This document shows, piece after piece, positions 35,564-44,368 of a stretch of DNA of 64,000 bases. Within the stretch, counting starts at the first letter, position 1. Every line of letters begins with the position of its first letter. The notes beneath the pieces are model-generated. The model ran no database searches. It worked only from the letters and a program-made list of their open reading frames with translations, and had not been told where the DNA came from. The translations under genes were made by a program, and so were the position numbers. Source of the stretch: JALZVT01 sp039029135 (GTDB lineage: Bacteria > Pseudomonadota > Gammaproteobacteria > Pseudomonadales > Azotimanducaceae); the NCBI GenBank assembly GCA_039029135.1, contig JBCCGT010000001.1, positions 1 through 64,000 on the forward strand, written 5' to 3'.

Positions 35564-36814
35564 ATGCCCGCCAACAACTCGGCGCCACCACCGGCCGCGA
35601 AGCTGCGCGGCGCGTTTACCCACTATCTCAGCAGCTCCGCGCTGTGGATGGCGGGGATGAGCCTCTACGGGTTTCTGTTCAACTGGCTGTTGGTGGGGGT
35701 GCTCGAGATCTCGCCCGAGCGGGTGGGCGTCGCGCGCGCGATCGCAGAGACCGGCCCGCTGCTGGTGCTCCTGATCGGCGGCGTGCTCGCGGATCGCTTC
35801 GACGGCCGCCGCTACCTGCTCGTCATGCACGGCCTCATGGCGCTACCCGCCCTCGCGATCGCCTTCGTGCACGCGCAGGGGGCGCTCAGCTACGCCTGGG
35901 TGGTCGCCTACGGCGCGGCGCTCGCCTGCATCCAGGCGATGAGCGATCCCGCGCGCCAGGCCGTGCTGTCGCGCGTGACCCCGATCGATATCCAGCGCTC
36001 GGTGACCGTGATGACCATCGTCACCTCGCTGGCCGGCATCGCCGCGTTCCAGGTGGGCGGCCAGCTCGAGACGCTCGGTCTCATCCTGGTGCTGGTCATC
36101 CAGGCGGCCCTGTTTGCCAGCGGCGCGCTGCCGGTCGGCCTGCTGCCCGCGCTGCCGCCGGACGCGCGGCCGGGGGAATCCGCGCTGCAGCGGATCAGCG
36201 GCGGCTTCGCCGCGCTGCGCGTCAAGCCACTCTTGAGCTGGCTGATCGCGCTCAACTTCGTCTCGGCGCTATTCAACGCGGGCGCCTACATCGTCGGCGT
36301 GCCCTTTATCGTCAAAGAGGTCTACGCGGGCGGCGCCGAGCTGTACGCGCAGGTCATGATCGTCTTCACCGTCGGCAGCATCGCATCCAACGCGCTGCTG
36401 TACCTGGTGATGCCGCTCGCGCGCCCCGGCCGGCTGTTCCTGCTGATGCAACTCACGCGCATCGTGATCCTCGCGCTGCTGTTCGGGCGGCCCAGCCTGT
36501 GGCTGTTCTATCTGCTCATCCTCGCCTGGGGTCTGAACATGGGCGTAACGACGACGATGGTGCGCGCCATCGTGCAGGAAGAGTCAGAGCCCGAAACCCG
36601 GGCCCGCGTGCTGTCGATACTGCTGTTGAGCTTTCTGGTGTCATCCGCGGTGTCGGCGCCGCTGCTGGGCGTGCTGATCGGCGCCTACGATCCGCTGACG
36701 GCGCTGCTGCCCGGGATCGTGGTGTCCCTGCTGATCTTCGGCCTGGGTCTCGCCAGCGGCCGCATCTGGGGCCACGTGGCCGGCGAGGCTTCGGCTAGGG
36801 CAGAAGCGAACTGA
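35564..36814 (+). CDS. Major facilitator superfamily transporter
   Basis: A 416-residue inner-membrane transporter with about 11-12 helices. GGVLADRFDGRRYLL is the loop 2-3 signature of the MFS (GxxxDRxGRR), and SDPARQAVLSRVTPIDIQRSVTVM resembles the TsgA/enterobactin-exporter-like MFS_3 group. The substrate is unknown. ATG 35564 is the first Met before the hydrophobic part; the open frame extends far upstream but as shadow of other genes. The last 20 bases overlap the convergent hydrolase gene. Confidence 0.85.
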   Translation: MPANNSAPPPAAKLRGAFTHYLSSSALWMAGMSLYGFLFNWLLVGVLEISPERVGVARAIAETGPLLVLLIGGVLADRFDGRRYLLVMHGLMALPALAIAFVHAQGALSYAWVVAYGAALACIQAMSDPARQAVLSRVTPIDIQRSVTVMTIVTSLAGIAAFQVGGQLETLGLILVLVIQAALFASGALPVGLLPALPPDARPGESALQRISGGFAALRVKPLLSWLIALNFVSALFNAGAYIVGVPFIVKEVYAGGAELYAQVMIVFTVGSIASNALLYLVMPLARPGRLFLLMQLTRIVILALLFGRPSLWLFYLLILAWGLNMGVTTTMVRAIVQEESEPETRARVLSILLLSFLVSSAVSAPLLGVLIGAYDPLTALLPGIVVSLLIFGLGLASGRIWGHVAGEASARAEAN

Positions 36815-37721
36815 GCTCGGCGCGGCCCGCCACGGGTGCGGCGACGCAGCGCGCGACCAGATCGGGTGCCTGCATCGGTATGAAATGCGTCAGCTCGGGG
36901 AGGTGCAGATCCACCCCGCGCGGAAACTGGGCCGCAAGATCCGGCCATGTGGGCGAAGCGGAAAAGTCCATGCGATCGGCGCTGGCGTCGCGCTCCGCGG
37001 CGCGCAGCACTGCCACCGGCACCTCGATACGCGGCAGCAGGTGGCGAATGTCCACGCCGGTCGTGCCGACGTACACCGACGCCTCGATGAGCGGCGGACA
37101 GGCCAGCTCGACGCCACCCCCGTCGGCCGCCGGCAGCACGCCGTAGCGACAGTAGTCCTCCAGCACGTCGACGCGCCACAGCGAATAGGGATCACGCTCG
37201 CGAAATCGTTCGAACATGGCCTGCCAGGAGTTGAAGTCTCCCTTGCGGCGCGAGATCGGATGCTCCAGCGGATCCGTCAGACCGTGTCCAGAGGCGAGAT
37301 GGTAGTAGTCGGGATTCATGATGACCGGATCGACCAGCACCAGCCGCTGGAAGCGTTCGGGCAGCGCGGCCGCCGCCTGTACCGTGCAGTGGCCGCCCAT
37401 CGAATGGCCGACGCCGACGACGTCTCGCAGGTCCAGCCGCTCCACGAGGGTTCGCAGGTCGGCGCCGAAGCTCGCCCAGTCGTAGGGGGCAACGCGCGCG
37501 CTGCGGCCGTGGCCGCGCAGATCGACGGCGACTACGCGACCGCCGGTAGGCAGCGCGCGAATCACCGCGTCCCAGCAGCGCGCGTGGAAACCGGTGGCGT
37601 GCGTGAACAGATAGGTGGGTGCATTGCTGGCCGCGCTCGCCGCCGGCTGCCAGTCGAAATAGCACAGACCGACGCCGTCGACGTCGAGTGTGTGCTGGCG
37701 CGGTTCGCTCCTGACGCTCAT
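36795..37721 (-). CDS. Alpha/beta hydrolase
   Basis: A 308-residue hydrolase. FTHATGFHARCWD is the oxyanion-hole region (HG replaced by HAT), GHSMGG (about 107-112) is the nucleophile elbow, and THFIPMQAPDLVA holds the catalytic His. VVAVDLRGHGRS is a typical second strand. Related enzymes include epoxide hydrolases and esterases; the substrate is not predictable. SD GAGGGG precedes the ATG. Its 3' end overlaps the MFS gene by 20 bases on the opposite strand. Confidence 0.85.
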   Translation of the reverse strand: MSVRSEPRQHTLDVDGVGLCYFDWQPAASAASNAPTYLFTHATGFHARCWDAVIRALPTGGRVVAVDLRGHGRSARVAPYDWASFGADLRTLVERLDLRDVVGVGHSMGGHCTVQAAAALPERFQRLVLVDPVIMNPDYYHLASGHGLTDPLEHPISRRKGDFNSWQAMFERFRERDPYSLWRVDVLEDYCRYGVLPAADGGGVELACPPLIEASVYVGTTGVDIRHLLPRIEVPVAVLRAAERDASADRMDFSASPTWPDLAAQFPRGVDLHLPELTHFIPMQAPDLVARCVAAPVAGRAELSSLLP

Positions 37722-37739
37722 CGACCCCTCGACCGCCGA

Positions 37740-38903
37740 CTACTCGGGATCGCAGACCGTGCAGCTCACGGACTCCACCGCGCGACCCGCGGCCACGTCC
37801 GCGACCCAGTCGCGCACGGACCGCTGGCCCACCGCGTAGGTATAGAACTCGGGGCGACGCAGGATCGTGTGCAGCTCGCCCGCCGCGATGAACGAACGAA
37901 ACGCCGGGTCGGCCGCACGAATGTCCGCCTGGTTGGCGTCGATCGATGCTTTGAGCGATATGCCTTCGATGCCGGAGAAGCTCAGAAAGCGCAGCTGCAC
38001 GTCGTCTTCCGCCGTGTCGTAAGCGTGCAGCCGCAGGCGCGGCTCCGCGGTCTTGGCATGGGTGTAGAGCGTTTCGAAATCGAATTCTGCCGAGTCGACA
38101 TCGGCGTACGCCGGGTCATCGCCCAGCACATCCAGCGTGTCCCAGGTGACCTGCGGGCTCGCGCTTTCGTTGAGGCGACGATAGCCGCCGGAGCCATCGC
38201 CGAGTTGGGTGATGCGGGCCTCGGGGTAGCGGCGCGACAGCAGCAGCGCGTAGTAAGGCGACGGTATGGACCCGGCGCTGGAGCCGGTCACGAATACCGA
38301 GCGCGGCGCGGGCACATTGCGATCGGTCCAGTCGAGCGCAGCGGCCACGTTGGCGAAACCGCGATGTTCCACGGTGAACTGCGCGTCTATCTCGTCCGCG
38401 CTGCGCTCGCGCTCGTCAATCAGCCGCCGACGCCAGTTGGCCGACCGCTCGTAGGTGCGACGCGCAGCACCAATGTGCACATCCGCAGAGCAGTACGGCA
38501 CGAACACGACGCTGTGATCGGCGAAAGGGTTATCCGGCCGCGCGAAGTTGAAGATGCCGTCCGAGCGGCTCGGATGGGTGTTGTCGAGATTGACCGTATA
38601 GCTCGGCCAGCCGAGCGGGTCGCAGGTTTCGAGATTCCAGCACGCGCCGCCGCCTTGCAGGAAAAACACCAGCTTCTCGGGGTCACCCGGTCGCGCATAG
38701 AACACAAAGTCGCTGCCGTCGGAGCAGCCGGTCGCCCCGCCCGGCGCGATCTGCTGCCAGTCTGGCCGCTCGGGCGCGACGCTGGCGCTGCGCTCGACAG
38801 GCGCGCTGTCCTCCGCCGGTGTCGCGCAGCCGCCAACAAAGAGCGCGGCCAAAGACAGGGACAGGAGGGTCAGGGTAAAAACAGGGCGGTGTTCGCTCGG
38901 CAC
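37740..38903 (-). CDS. Pectinacetylesterase-family lipoprotein
   Basis: A 387-residue exported esterase-like protein. The signal ends with lipobox LFVGGC (about residue 26). The catalytic fold is shown by FFLQGGGACWNLETCDP (oxyanion loop), VFVPYCSADVHIG, and the nucleophile region VFVTGSSAGSIPS. The GGGxCW and GSSAG motifs define the pectinacetylesterase/notum family, which removes acetyl or acyl groups from polysaccharides or proteins. GTG 38903 is chosen because GAGGAG lies 6-7 bases upstream; the frame extends further without a better start. Confidence 0.8.
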   Translation of the reverse strand: MPSEHRPVFTLTLLSLSLAALFVGGCATPAEDSAPVERSASVAPERPDWQQIAPGGATGCSDGSDFVFYARPGDPEKLVFFLQGGGACWNLETCDPLGWPSYTVNLDNTHPSRSDGIFNFARPDNPFADHSVVFVPYCSADVHIGAARRTYERSANWRRRLIDERERSADEIDAQFTVEHRGFANVAAALDWTDRNVPAPRSVFVTGSSAGSIPSPYYALLLSRRYPEARITQLGDGSGGYRRLNESASPQVTWDTLDVLGDDPAYADVDSAEFDFETLYTHAKTAEPRLRLHAYDTAEDDVQLRFLSFSGIEGISLKASIDANQADIRAADPAFRSFIAAGELHTILRRPEFYTYAVGQRSVRDWVADVAAGRAVESVSCTVCDPE

Positions 38904-39039
38904 GGACGGCTCCTCAAAACGATCGGCGGCCGCAGCGGGGTGAGACCCAAGCGGGACGCGGCGGCAAAGCGCATCACCGTACTGGGACCGGCGCGAAAGC
39001 GCAAAGCGACGACGGGCCGACCGGCTCGCGTCACGCGCC

Positions 39040-39070
39040 TTGAAATCGCGGCCGCGCACTCCGCTACAAT
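39040..39070 (+). promoter_or_regulatory. Possible idi promoter
   Basis: TTGAAA (39040-39045) and TACAAT (39065-39070) are separated by 19 bases, slightly long. The -10 box ends 27 bases before the idi ATG. Confidence 0.45.
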
Positions 39071-39097
39071 GACCTTACCACCCACGACGGCCGCATC

Positions 39098-39682
39098 ATG
39101 TCTGAGCCCGCCGCGACAAAGTCCGACGTTGTATCAGCGCCCTCGGAGTCCCTGATTCTGGTCGACCGCGAGGACGCGACCGTCGGCGCGCTGGACAAGC
39201 TGTCGTGCCACCAGGGCAGCGGCACGCTGCACCGCGCGCTGTCCGTGTTTCTGTTCGACGACGCGGGACGGGTGCTGTTACAGCAGCGCGCCGCAGAGAA
39301 GCCGCTATGGCCGCTGTACTGGTCGAATAGCTGCTGCTCGCATCCGCGCGTGGGCGAGACCGTCGAAGGCGCCGCCGCCCGGCGCACCTTCGAGGAGCTG
39401 GGGCTGACGACGGCGCCCCGCTTCGTCTACAAGTTCGAATATCGGGCCCCGTACGATAACGGCCACAGCGAGCACGAGCTGTGTCACGTGTTCGTGGGGC
39501 GCGCGCAGGGGTCGCTCGAGCGCAACACCACGGAAGTCGCGGCGACCCGCTGGCTGCAGCCGGCGGAGCTCGACGCCATCCTCGCGGGTCCGGCGCCAGA
39601 CCACACGCCCTGGCTAAAGATGGAGTGGACACAGCTACGCGGGCCGCTGTCCCACGCGCTTGAGGGCCTGGACCGCGACTAA
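39098..39682 (+). CDS. idi: Isopentenyl-diphosphate delta-isomerase, type I
   Basis: A 194-residue NUDIX-fold isomerase converting IPP to DMAPP for isoprenoid synthesis. LHRALSVFLFDDAGRVLLQQRA leads to YWSNSCCSHPRVGE, which carries the catalytic Cys and metal His. RTFEELG is the NUDIX-like helix, and HSEHELCHVFVG holds the catalytic Glu. The N-terminus is about 20 residues longer than the domain. The gene stands alone, with its own promoter, 48 bases before the MaoC gene. Confidence 0.92.
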   Translation: MSEPAATKSDVVSAPSESLILVDREDATVGALDKLSCHQGSGTLHRALSVFLFDDAGRVLLQQRAAEKPLWPLYWSNSCCSHPRVGETVEGAAARRTFEELGLTTAPRFVYKFEYRAPYDNGHSEHELCHVFVGRAQGSLERNTTEVAATRWLQPAELDAILAGPAPDHTPWLKMEWTQLRGPLSHALEGLDRD

Positions 39683-39730
39683 AAGGATCGCGTCCGAGAG
39701 GCGCAGATACGCGTTTGGGGAGGACGCGGT

Positions 39731-40687
39731 ATGACCGACAGCACTGAGAGCACCGACAGCACCGAGAGAACCTGGCCGCGAGCGCTACGCGACGCCAATG
39801 GACCCATGCGCGCGGACAAGGTGGCGGGTGCGGCGCTCGGCATGGGCGACTACGGACCCGCGACGCGCGCGCTGCACGACGCGGGCTATCTCGCGCCCGA
39901 CCTGATGACGGGGCTGAGCCTGTTCCTGCTCGGCAATCAGCCGCGCAAACCGAAGAAAGACGCGATGCCCGGCGCCGGCGGCGGCGTGGCGGGTGGCGTG
40001 TGGGTGCGCGAGCGCTTCACCATCTATCGACCGCTGCGCAATGACGAGCCCTTCACCGTCAGCGGCGAATCGGTGGGCCGCTACGTCCACAAGGGGCGAC
40101 GCTACAGCACGACGCAGTGCGAGACGTGCGACGGCGAGGGGCGCCTCGTCGCGCGAAACCTGAGCACCGGACTGCTGGCCTACAAGGTCGACGCCACGCT
40201 CGGGGAGACGCAGGAGGGCGTCCATCCCGACGCACTCGACGCGCCGGCGCCGGATCGGCGGGCCGCCCGCGACAATCCCTGCCTCGACTCGATCCGCGCG
40301 TGCCGCGCGGGCGAGCGGCTGAACGCGCGGCAGGTGCTCGTCGGCCTGGACCTGATGCAGGCGCGCGACACGGCGACGCCGGACAACCCCATACACTCCG
40401 ATCCGGCGCTCGCGAAAAAGGCCGGGCTCGAGCGGCCGATCGCCGGCGGCTCGCACGTGCTCGCGTTCGCGCTGGAGCCGATCATTGCCAGGCTCGGCAC
40501 GGCAAGCCTGCTGCACGGCGCCAGCTTCGACGTCCGCTGGAAGGCACCCGTGTTCGCCGACGTCAGCCTCATGCCTGAGGCGCTGGTCACAGATGCGAAC
40601 GACGCCGGGGTGCGTTTCGAGCTGACCGCTCGCCTCGACGGCGACGCCGTAGCCATGACCGCCGCAGTCGAGGTGCCGCTGCCATGA
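39731..40687 (+). CDS. MaoC-like hot-dog acyl-CoA hydratase family protein
   Basis: A 318-residue double hot-dog protein. The first half has ERFTIYRPLRNDEPFTVSGESVGRYVHKGRRYS and the second PIHSDPALAKKAGLERPIAGGSHVLAF, in which the D/H-x-D pattern of the (R)-hydratase loop is recognisable (PIHSDPxxA). It would hydrate or dehydrate an acyl-CoA. SD GGAGG precedes the ATG. Its stop overlaps the CoA-transferase start (ATGA), so a coupled CoA-ester pathway is likely. Confidence 0.8.
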   Translation: MTDSTESTDSTERTWPRALRDANGPMRADKVAGAALGMGDYGPATRALHDAGYLAPDLMTGLSLFLLGNQPRKPKKDAMPGAGGGVAGGVWVRERFTIYRPLRNDEPFTVSGESVGRYVHKGRRYSTTQCETCDGEGRLVARNLSTGLLAYKVDATLGETQEGVHPDALDAPAPDRRAARDNPCLDSIRACRAGERLNARQVLVGLDLMQARDTATPDNPIHSDPALAKKAGLERPIAGGSHVLAFALEPIIARLGTASLLHGASFDVRWKAPVFADVSLMPEALVTDANDAGVRFELTARLDGDAVAMTAAVEVPLP

Positions 40688-43107
40688 GTCTCGCCGGTGT
40701 CCGCATCGTCGAGCTCGGCGGTCGCAGCGTATCGCTGGCGGGACGCCTGCTCGCCGATCTCGGTGCCGAGGTCGTGTTGGTCGAGCCGCCCGGCGGCGCT
40801 GCGCTGCGCCAGGATGCGCCCTACCTCGACGACGAGCCCGGCACGGAGCGCGGCTTCGGCCATCTGTATCTCAACGCCAACAAGCGCTCGGTCGTGCTGG
40901 ACCTGGATGACGCAGACGACCGCGACCGCTTCGCCGCTCTGCTGGCGACGGCGGATGCGCTGCTCGAGGCGACCCCCGTCGGCTGGCTGGCAGAACGCGA
41001 CCTGTCGCCGGAGCGGCTACGCGAGCTGCGACCCGGGCTAATCCAGTGCTCGGTCACGCCGTTCGGCCTGACCACCCCCTGGCGCGCGCGGCGGGCGAAC
41101 GATCTGATCGCCGGCGCCGCGGGCGGGCTGATCCAGGTCTCCGGCGAACCCCGCGGCACGCCCGTGCAGGGCGGCGCGCAGCCGTCCTACTGCATGGCGA
41201 GCCTCGCCGCGACGAGCGCCATCTGCATCGCGCTGCACCAGCGCGAGCACACGCCAGACCCGCCCGGCATCCACATCGACCTGTCGCTGCAGGAGGCGAC
41301 GGTGCTGTCGGTCATGCAGACCGCGAACCCCAGCATCTGGCAGTGGCACAAGCGAATCCCGACACGACCCGGCCTGTCGACGGCCATGGCCTGTAAGGAC
41401 GGTAAGTACGTCGGCCATCTGGTGCGACCCGATCGCTTCGATGCCTTTCTGGCCTGGGCCGATGCGCTCGGCATCGACCACGGCATGACGAGCGAGGACT
41501 GGCGCTGGGCGCGTCTCGATGCGCCGCGCAAGGACAATCCAGTGGCGGAGACGACGCTCGCCATAGCCGCCGCCGTGACGCGCGACGAATTCGTCGCGGG
41601 GGCGCTCGAGGCCGACATCGTGTGTCTGCCGGTGCTGGACTTTCCGGATCTGGAGCGCGAGCCGCAGTTCAGCGAAAACCAGCAGTTTTTCAGCGTCCGC
41701 CACGACCAACTGGACCGAGAACTCGGCTTCGTCCGCTCGCCGATCGACGCGTTCGATGACCCCGTGCACGTGCGCCGTGCGCCGCTATTGGGTGAAGATC
41801 AAGCGCTGCTGGACCAGTTGCCTGATGTGCCGTCCGCGGCGGCCGCCGTTGGCGCGGGCGACAGACCCGAGGCAAGGCCGGAGCGCGCGCTCGCCGGGCT
41901 GCGCGTCGTCGACTTCGGCTGGGTCCTGGCAGCGCCAATCGGCACCCGCATACTCGCGAGCTTCGGCGCAGAGGTGATACGCGTCGAATCGTCGACCAAG
42001 CCCGACTCCATGCGCAGCCAGATCGGGCCCGACGGCAAACCCGATCCCGACCTCGGCGGCCTGTACAACGTCATCAACGCCGGCAAGAAATCGCTGGCGG
42101 TCGATCTGAGCACGCCGGCTGGGCTCGAACTGGTGAAGGATCTGATCGCGACCGCCGACGTGGTCGTGAACAACTTCCGGCCGGGGGCGCTCGACCGCAT
42201 GGGTCTGGGCTATGACGCGCTGCGAGCGCTGAAGCCCGACATCGTCCTGCTGAATTTGCCCGGCGCGCATCGCCAGGGCCCCTGGGCGCGCCGCCCCAGC
42301 ATGGGCAACATCCTGATGGCGGCCTCGGGGTTCAACATGCTGACCGGCTTTCCCGGCGAGCGACCGCGCGGCGTCGGCATTCCCTACCCCGACTTTACGT
42401 CGCCGCACCTGCTGGTCGCGGCGATTCTGAGCGCGCTGCGGGAACGCCGCGCCAGCGGGCGCGGACAGCAGATCCATCTCACGCAGCTCACGGGCGTGCT
42501 CGGTCTGCTCGGCGCGGAGTGGATGCGCTACAAGGCGACCGGCGAGCAGCCGCCGCGCAACGCCAACCGAGATCCGAACTTTGCGCCGCACGGCGTGTAC
42601 CCCGCGCAGGCCCCGCACCCGGACGATCCGGCGCGTGACGCCTGGATCGCGATCGCCGTTCGCGGCGAGGCACAGTGGCGCGCCCTGTGCACCGCGCTCG
42701 ACGCGCCAGAGATGTCTACGGATGAGCGTTTCGCCACCCACGCCGTGCGCAAGCGCAACGAAGACGCGCTGGACGCGTGGCTTGGGGCGGCGACGGCGCG
42801 ACGCGACAAGTGGCGGCTGGCGGACGAGCTGCAGGCAGCAGGACTGATGGCTGCCGCGGTCGAGGACCTGCGCGACATGCTGGAGATCGACCCGCAGCTA
42901 CCGGATCACTATCAGCAGGTGCGTCAGCCCGTGGCGCCCAATACGGACATCCCGATCGATCGCGAGGCAGCGCGCTGGTTGGGCACGCAGCACGACCTCG
43001 AACGCGCGCCAGGACTCGGCGAGCACAGCCAGTGGGTGGTGCAGGAACTACTCGGGCGCAGCGATGAGGAATTCGGCCAGCTACTGCTGGACAACGTGAT
43101 CACCTGA
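40684..43107 (+). CDS. Tandem class III CoA-transferase (CaiB/BaiF) fusion
   Basis: An 807-residue protein of two family III CoA-transferase domains, about 1-395 and 400-807. Each begins with the CoA-binding start (GVRIVELGGRSVSLAGRLLADLGAEVVLVEPP; GLRVVDFGWVLAAPIGTRILASFGAEVIRVES). The aspartate that forms the acyl-enzyme is at Asp570 in PYPDFTSP of the second domain. The matching place in the first domain reads QPSYCMAS with Tyr169, so only the second half looks catalytic. It would move CoA between carboxylic acids. Coupled to the MaoC gene; followed by a strong inverted repeat. Confidence 0.85.
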   Translation: MSLAGVRIVELGGRSVSLAGRLLADLGAEVVLVEPPGGAALRQDAPYLDDEPGTERGFGHLYLNANKRSVVLDLDDADDRDRFAALLATADALLEATPVGWLAERDLSPERLRELRPGLIQCSVTPFGLTTPWRARRANDLIAGAAGGLIQVSGEPRGTPVQGGAQPSYCMASLAATSAICIALHQREHTPDPPGIHIDLSLQEATVLSVMQTANPSIWQWHKRIPTRPGLSTAMACKDGKYVGHLVRPDRFDAFLAWADALGIDHGMTSEDWRWARLDAPRKDNPVAETTLAIAAAVTRDEFVAGALEADIVCLPVLDFPDLEREPQFSENQQFFSVRHDQLDRELGFVRSPIDAFDDPVHVRRAPLLGEDQALLDQLPDVPSAAAAVGAGDRPEARPERALAGLRVVDFGWVLAAPIGTRILASFGAEVIRVESSTKPDSMRSQIGPDGKPDPDLGGLYNVINAGKKSLAVDLSTPAGLELVKDLIATADVVVNNFRPGALDRMGLGYDALRALKPDIVLLNLPGAHRQGPWARRPSMGNILMAASGFNMLTGFPGERPRGVGIPYPDFTSPHLLVAAILSALRERRASGRGQQIHLTQLTGVLGLLGAEWMRYKATGEQPPRNANRDPNFAPHGVYPAQAPHPDDPARDAWIAIAVRGEAQWRALCTALDAPEMSTDERFATHAVRKRNEDALDAWLGAATARRDKWRLADELQAAGLMAAAVEDLRDMLEIDPQLPDHYQQVRQPVAPNTDIPIDREAARWLGTQHDLERAPGLGEHSQWVVQELLGRSDEEFGQLLLDNVIT

Positions 43108-43146
43108 GCAGGACTGTTCTTGCCGCCGCGCGAGAGCGAGCGGATT

Positions 43147-43174
43147 GGGTCTGACCGCTGGCGCGGTCAGACCC
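43147..43174. terminator. 12-bp perfect inverted repeat, likely terminator
   Basis: GGGTCTGACCGC and GCGGTCAGACCC flank a 4-base loop (TGGC). It lies 40 bases after the CoA-transferase stop and 14 bases beyond the stop of the small gene on the other strand, so it can end both transcripts. No T-run follows on either side. Confidence 0.6.
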
Positions 43175-43188
43175 GCATGTGGCTGCCT

Positions 43189-43356
43189 TCAGTCGCGACG
43201 CTGCGCGCGACCCAGGAACCAGGCGGTCAGCGCGATACCGGCGATGACCGCCGCGCTGATGACGAGCGCGGCGGCGCCGTGGTCAGCGGCCGATTCGTGA
43301 TGGGCGTGAGCGAGCGGAGCCAGCAGCGTCAGGGCGGCGATAGCTGATTTACGCAT
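43189..43356 (-). CDS. Small exported membrane protein, 55 residues
   Basis: Read directly from the minus strand: MRKSAIAALTLLAPLAHA looks like a signal peptide with AHA cleavage, then HHESAADHGAA, a helix ALVISAAVIAGIALTAWFLG and a basic end RAQRRD. After cleavage the mature form would be a single-helix protein with a His-rich periplasmic N-terminus. A GAGAA ribosome-binding site lies about 6 bases upstream. I do not recognise a family. The basic C-terminus should stay in the cytoplasm. Confidence 0.55.
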   Translation of the reverse strand: MRKSAIAALTLLAPLAHAHHESAADHGAAALVISAAVIAGIALTAWFLGRAQRRD

Positions 43357-43534
43357 GAAATTCTCTGTGTCCTTTGTATTACAAGAGGTGTCGAAATAGC
43401 TGTCGAAAGACTCGGTTTGGTGTCGGATCGACGCGTCTGCGCGACGGCGTTCGCTGTCCCGCAGACGCCGTCAGCATAACAAGCGCCGGCGCCGACCGGG
43501 CAGGTAATCGCCGTGGCTAGGGAACAATCTGCGG

Positions 43535-44275
43535 TCAGTCGTTTGCGCGCGGGCTGGCAGACGGCGCCGGACCGGCCTGAAAGGCGCGATCGAACCAGTC
43601 ATCCGCATTCGCCCCGTCAAACTCGCGGCTGACCTGCTTGAGATGCGCGACGGCACCCGCCGGATAGGCGCCCAGCGCCGCCGCGAGATCGCGCGCTCGC
43701 TGCAGAACCTCGCCGTCCGGCACCGACTCGGTAGCGAGCCCCAAACGCTCGGCCTCGGCACCCTGAATGCGACGCCCCAGCAGCGCGACCCGCGCCGTCA
43801 GCGCGGCGCTGTGCCGCAGACGCAGCCAAGCCAGGTTGTAGGGGGCGCCCATGCCCTGCTGCACTTCGCCGACCTGCAGGAACGCGTTGTTCCCCATCAC
43901 CAGGAAGTCGCCGGCGATCGCCAGCGCGGCGCCGCCGTTGATCGCGTAGCGCTCGAGCGCGACGACGAGCGCGGGCCGCAGCTCGAACAGCGCCCGATGG
44001 GCTCCGCGCCATATGGTCTGAAACTCGGCGTGCCAAGCAGGCCGGGGCTCGGCGTTGAACGCCTTCAGGTCGAGTCCGGAGCAGAACGCGCCGCCCGCGC
44101 CGCGAAGCAGCACCGCGCCAACGCTCGCGTCGCGGCTCGCCTCCTGCAAGCATTCGGCGAGGTGCAGCCCCAGAGGGCCATCGATGGCGTTGCGCCGCTC
44201 CGGCCGGTTGAGCGTGATCTCCGCCCAGCCCGCGTGTTTTTCGAGCGTCACCTCACGCTCGGTCGCATCCGCCAT
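43535..44275 (-). CDS. Enoyl-CoA hydratase/isomerase family protein
   Basis: A 246-residue crotonase-fold protein. AEITLNRPERRNAI is the conserved N-terminal strand, GGAFCSGLDLKAF (about 60-72) the first oxyanion segment, and LERYAINGGAALAIAGDFLVM the second. The usual catalytic acids around the QVGEVQQGMGAP segment are only partly kept (a Glu in QVGEVQ). ATG 44275 is chosen because AGGAGG lies close upstream; the frame extends 10 codons further. It is separate from the other hydratase at 29156. Confidence 0.85.
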   Translation of the reverse strand: MADATEREVTLEKHAGWAEITLNRPERRNAIDGPLGLHLAECLQEASRDASVGAVLLRGAGGAFCSGLDLKAFNAEPRPAWHAEFQTIWRGAHRALFELRPALVVALERYAINGGAALAIAGDFLVMGNNAFLQVGEVQQGMGAPYNLAWLRLRHSAALTARVALLGRRIQGAEAERLGLATESVPDGEVLQRARDLAAALGAYPAGAVAHLKQVSREFDGANADDWFDRAFQAGPAPSASPRAND

Positions 44276-44368
44276 GGCCGCCCCTCCTGATGATCCCGAT
44301 CCCAAGGGTACCCGGTTTACGCGAGGTGCACCGTCACCAGCGCGCCGACCACGCCGCCAGCGCAGCTA

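Noticed and set aside
36885..39155. A 756-codon + strand open frame opposite the hydrolase and pectinacetylesterase genes
   Set aside because: It spans two real genes on the other strand and shows only shadow composition. Third-position GC bias explains its length.
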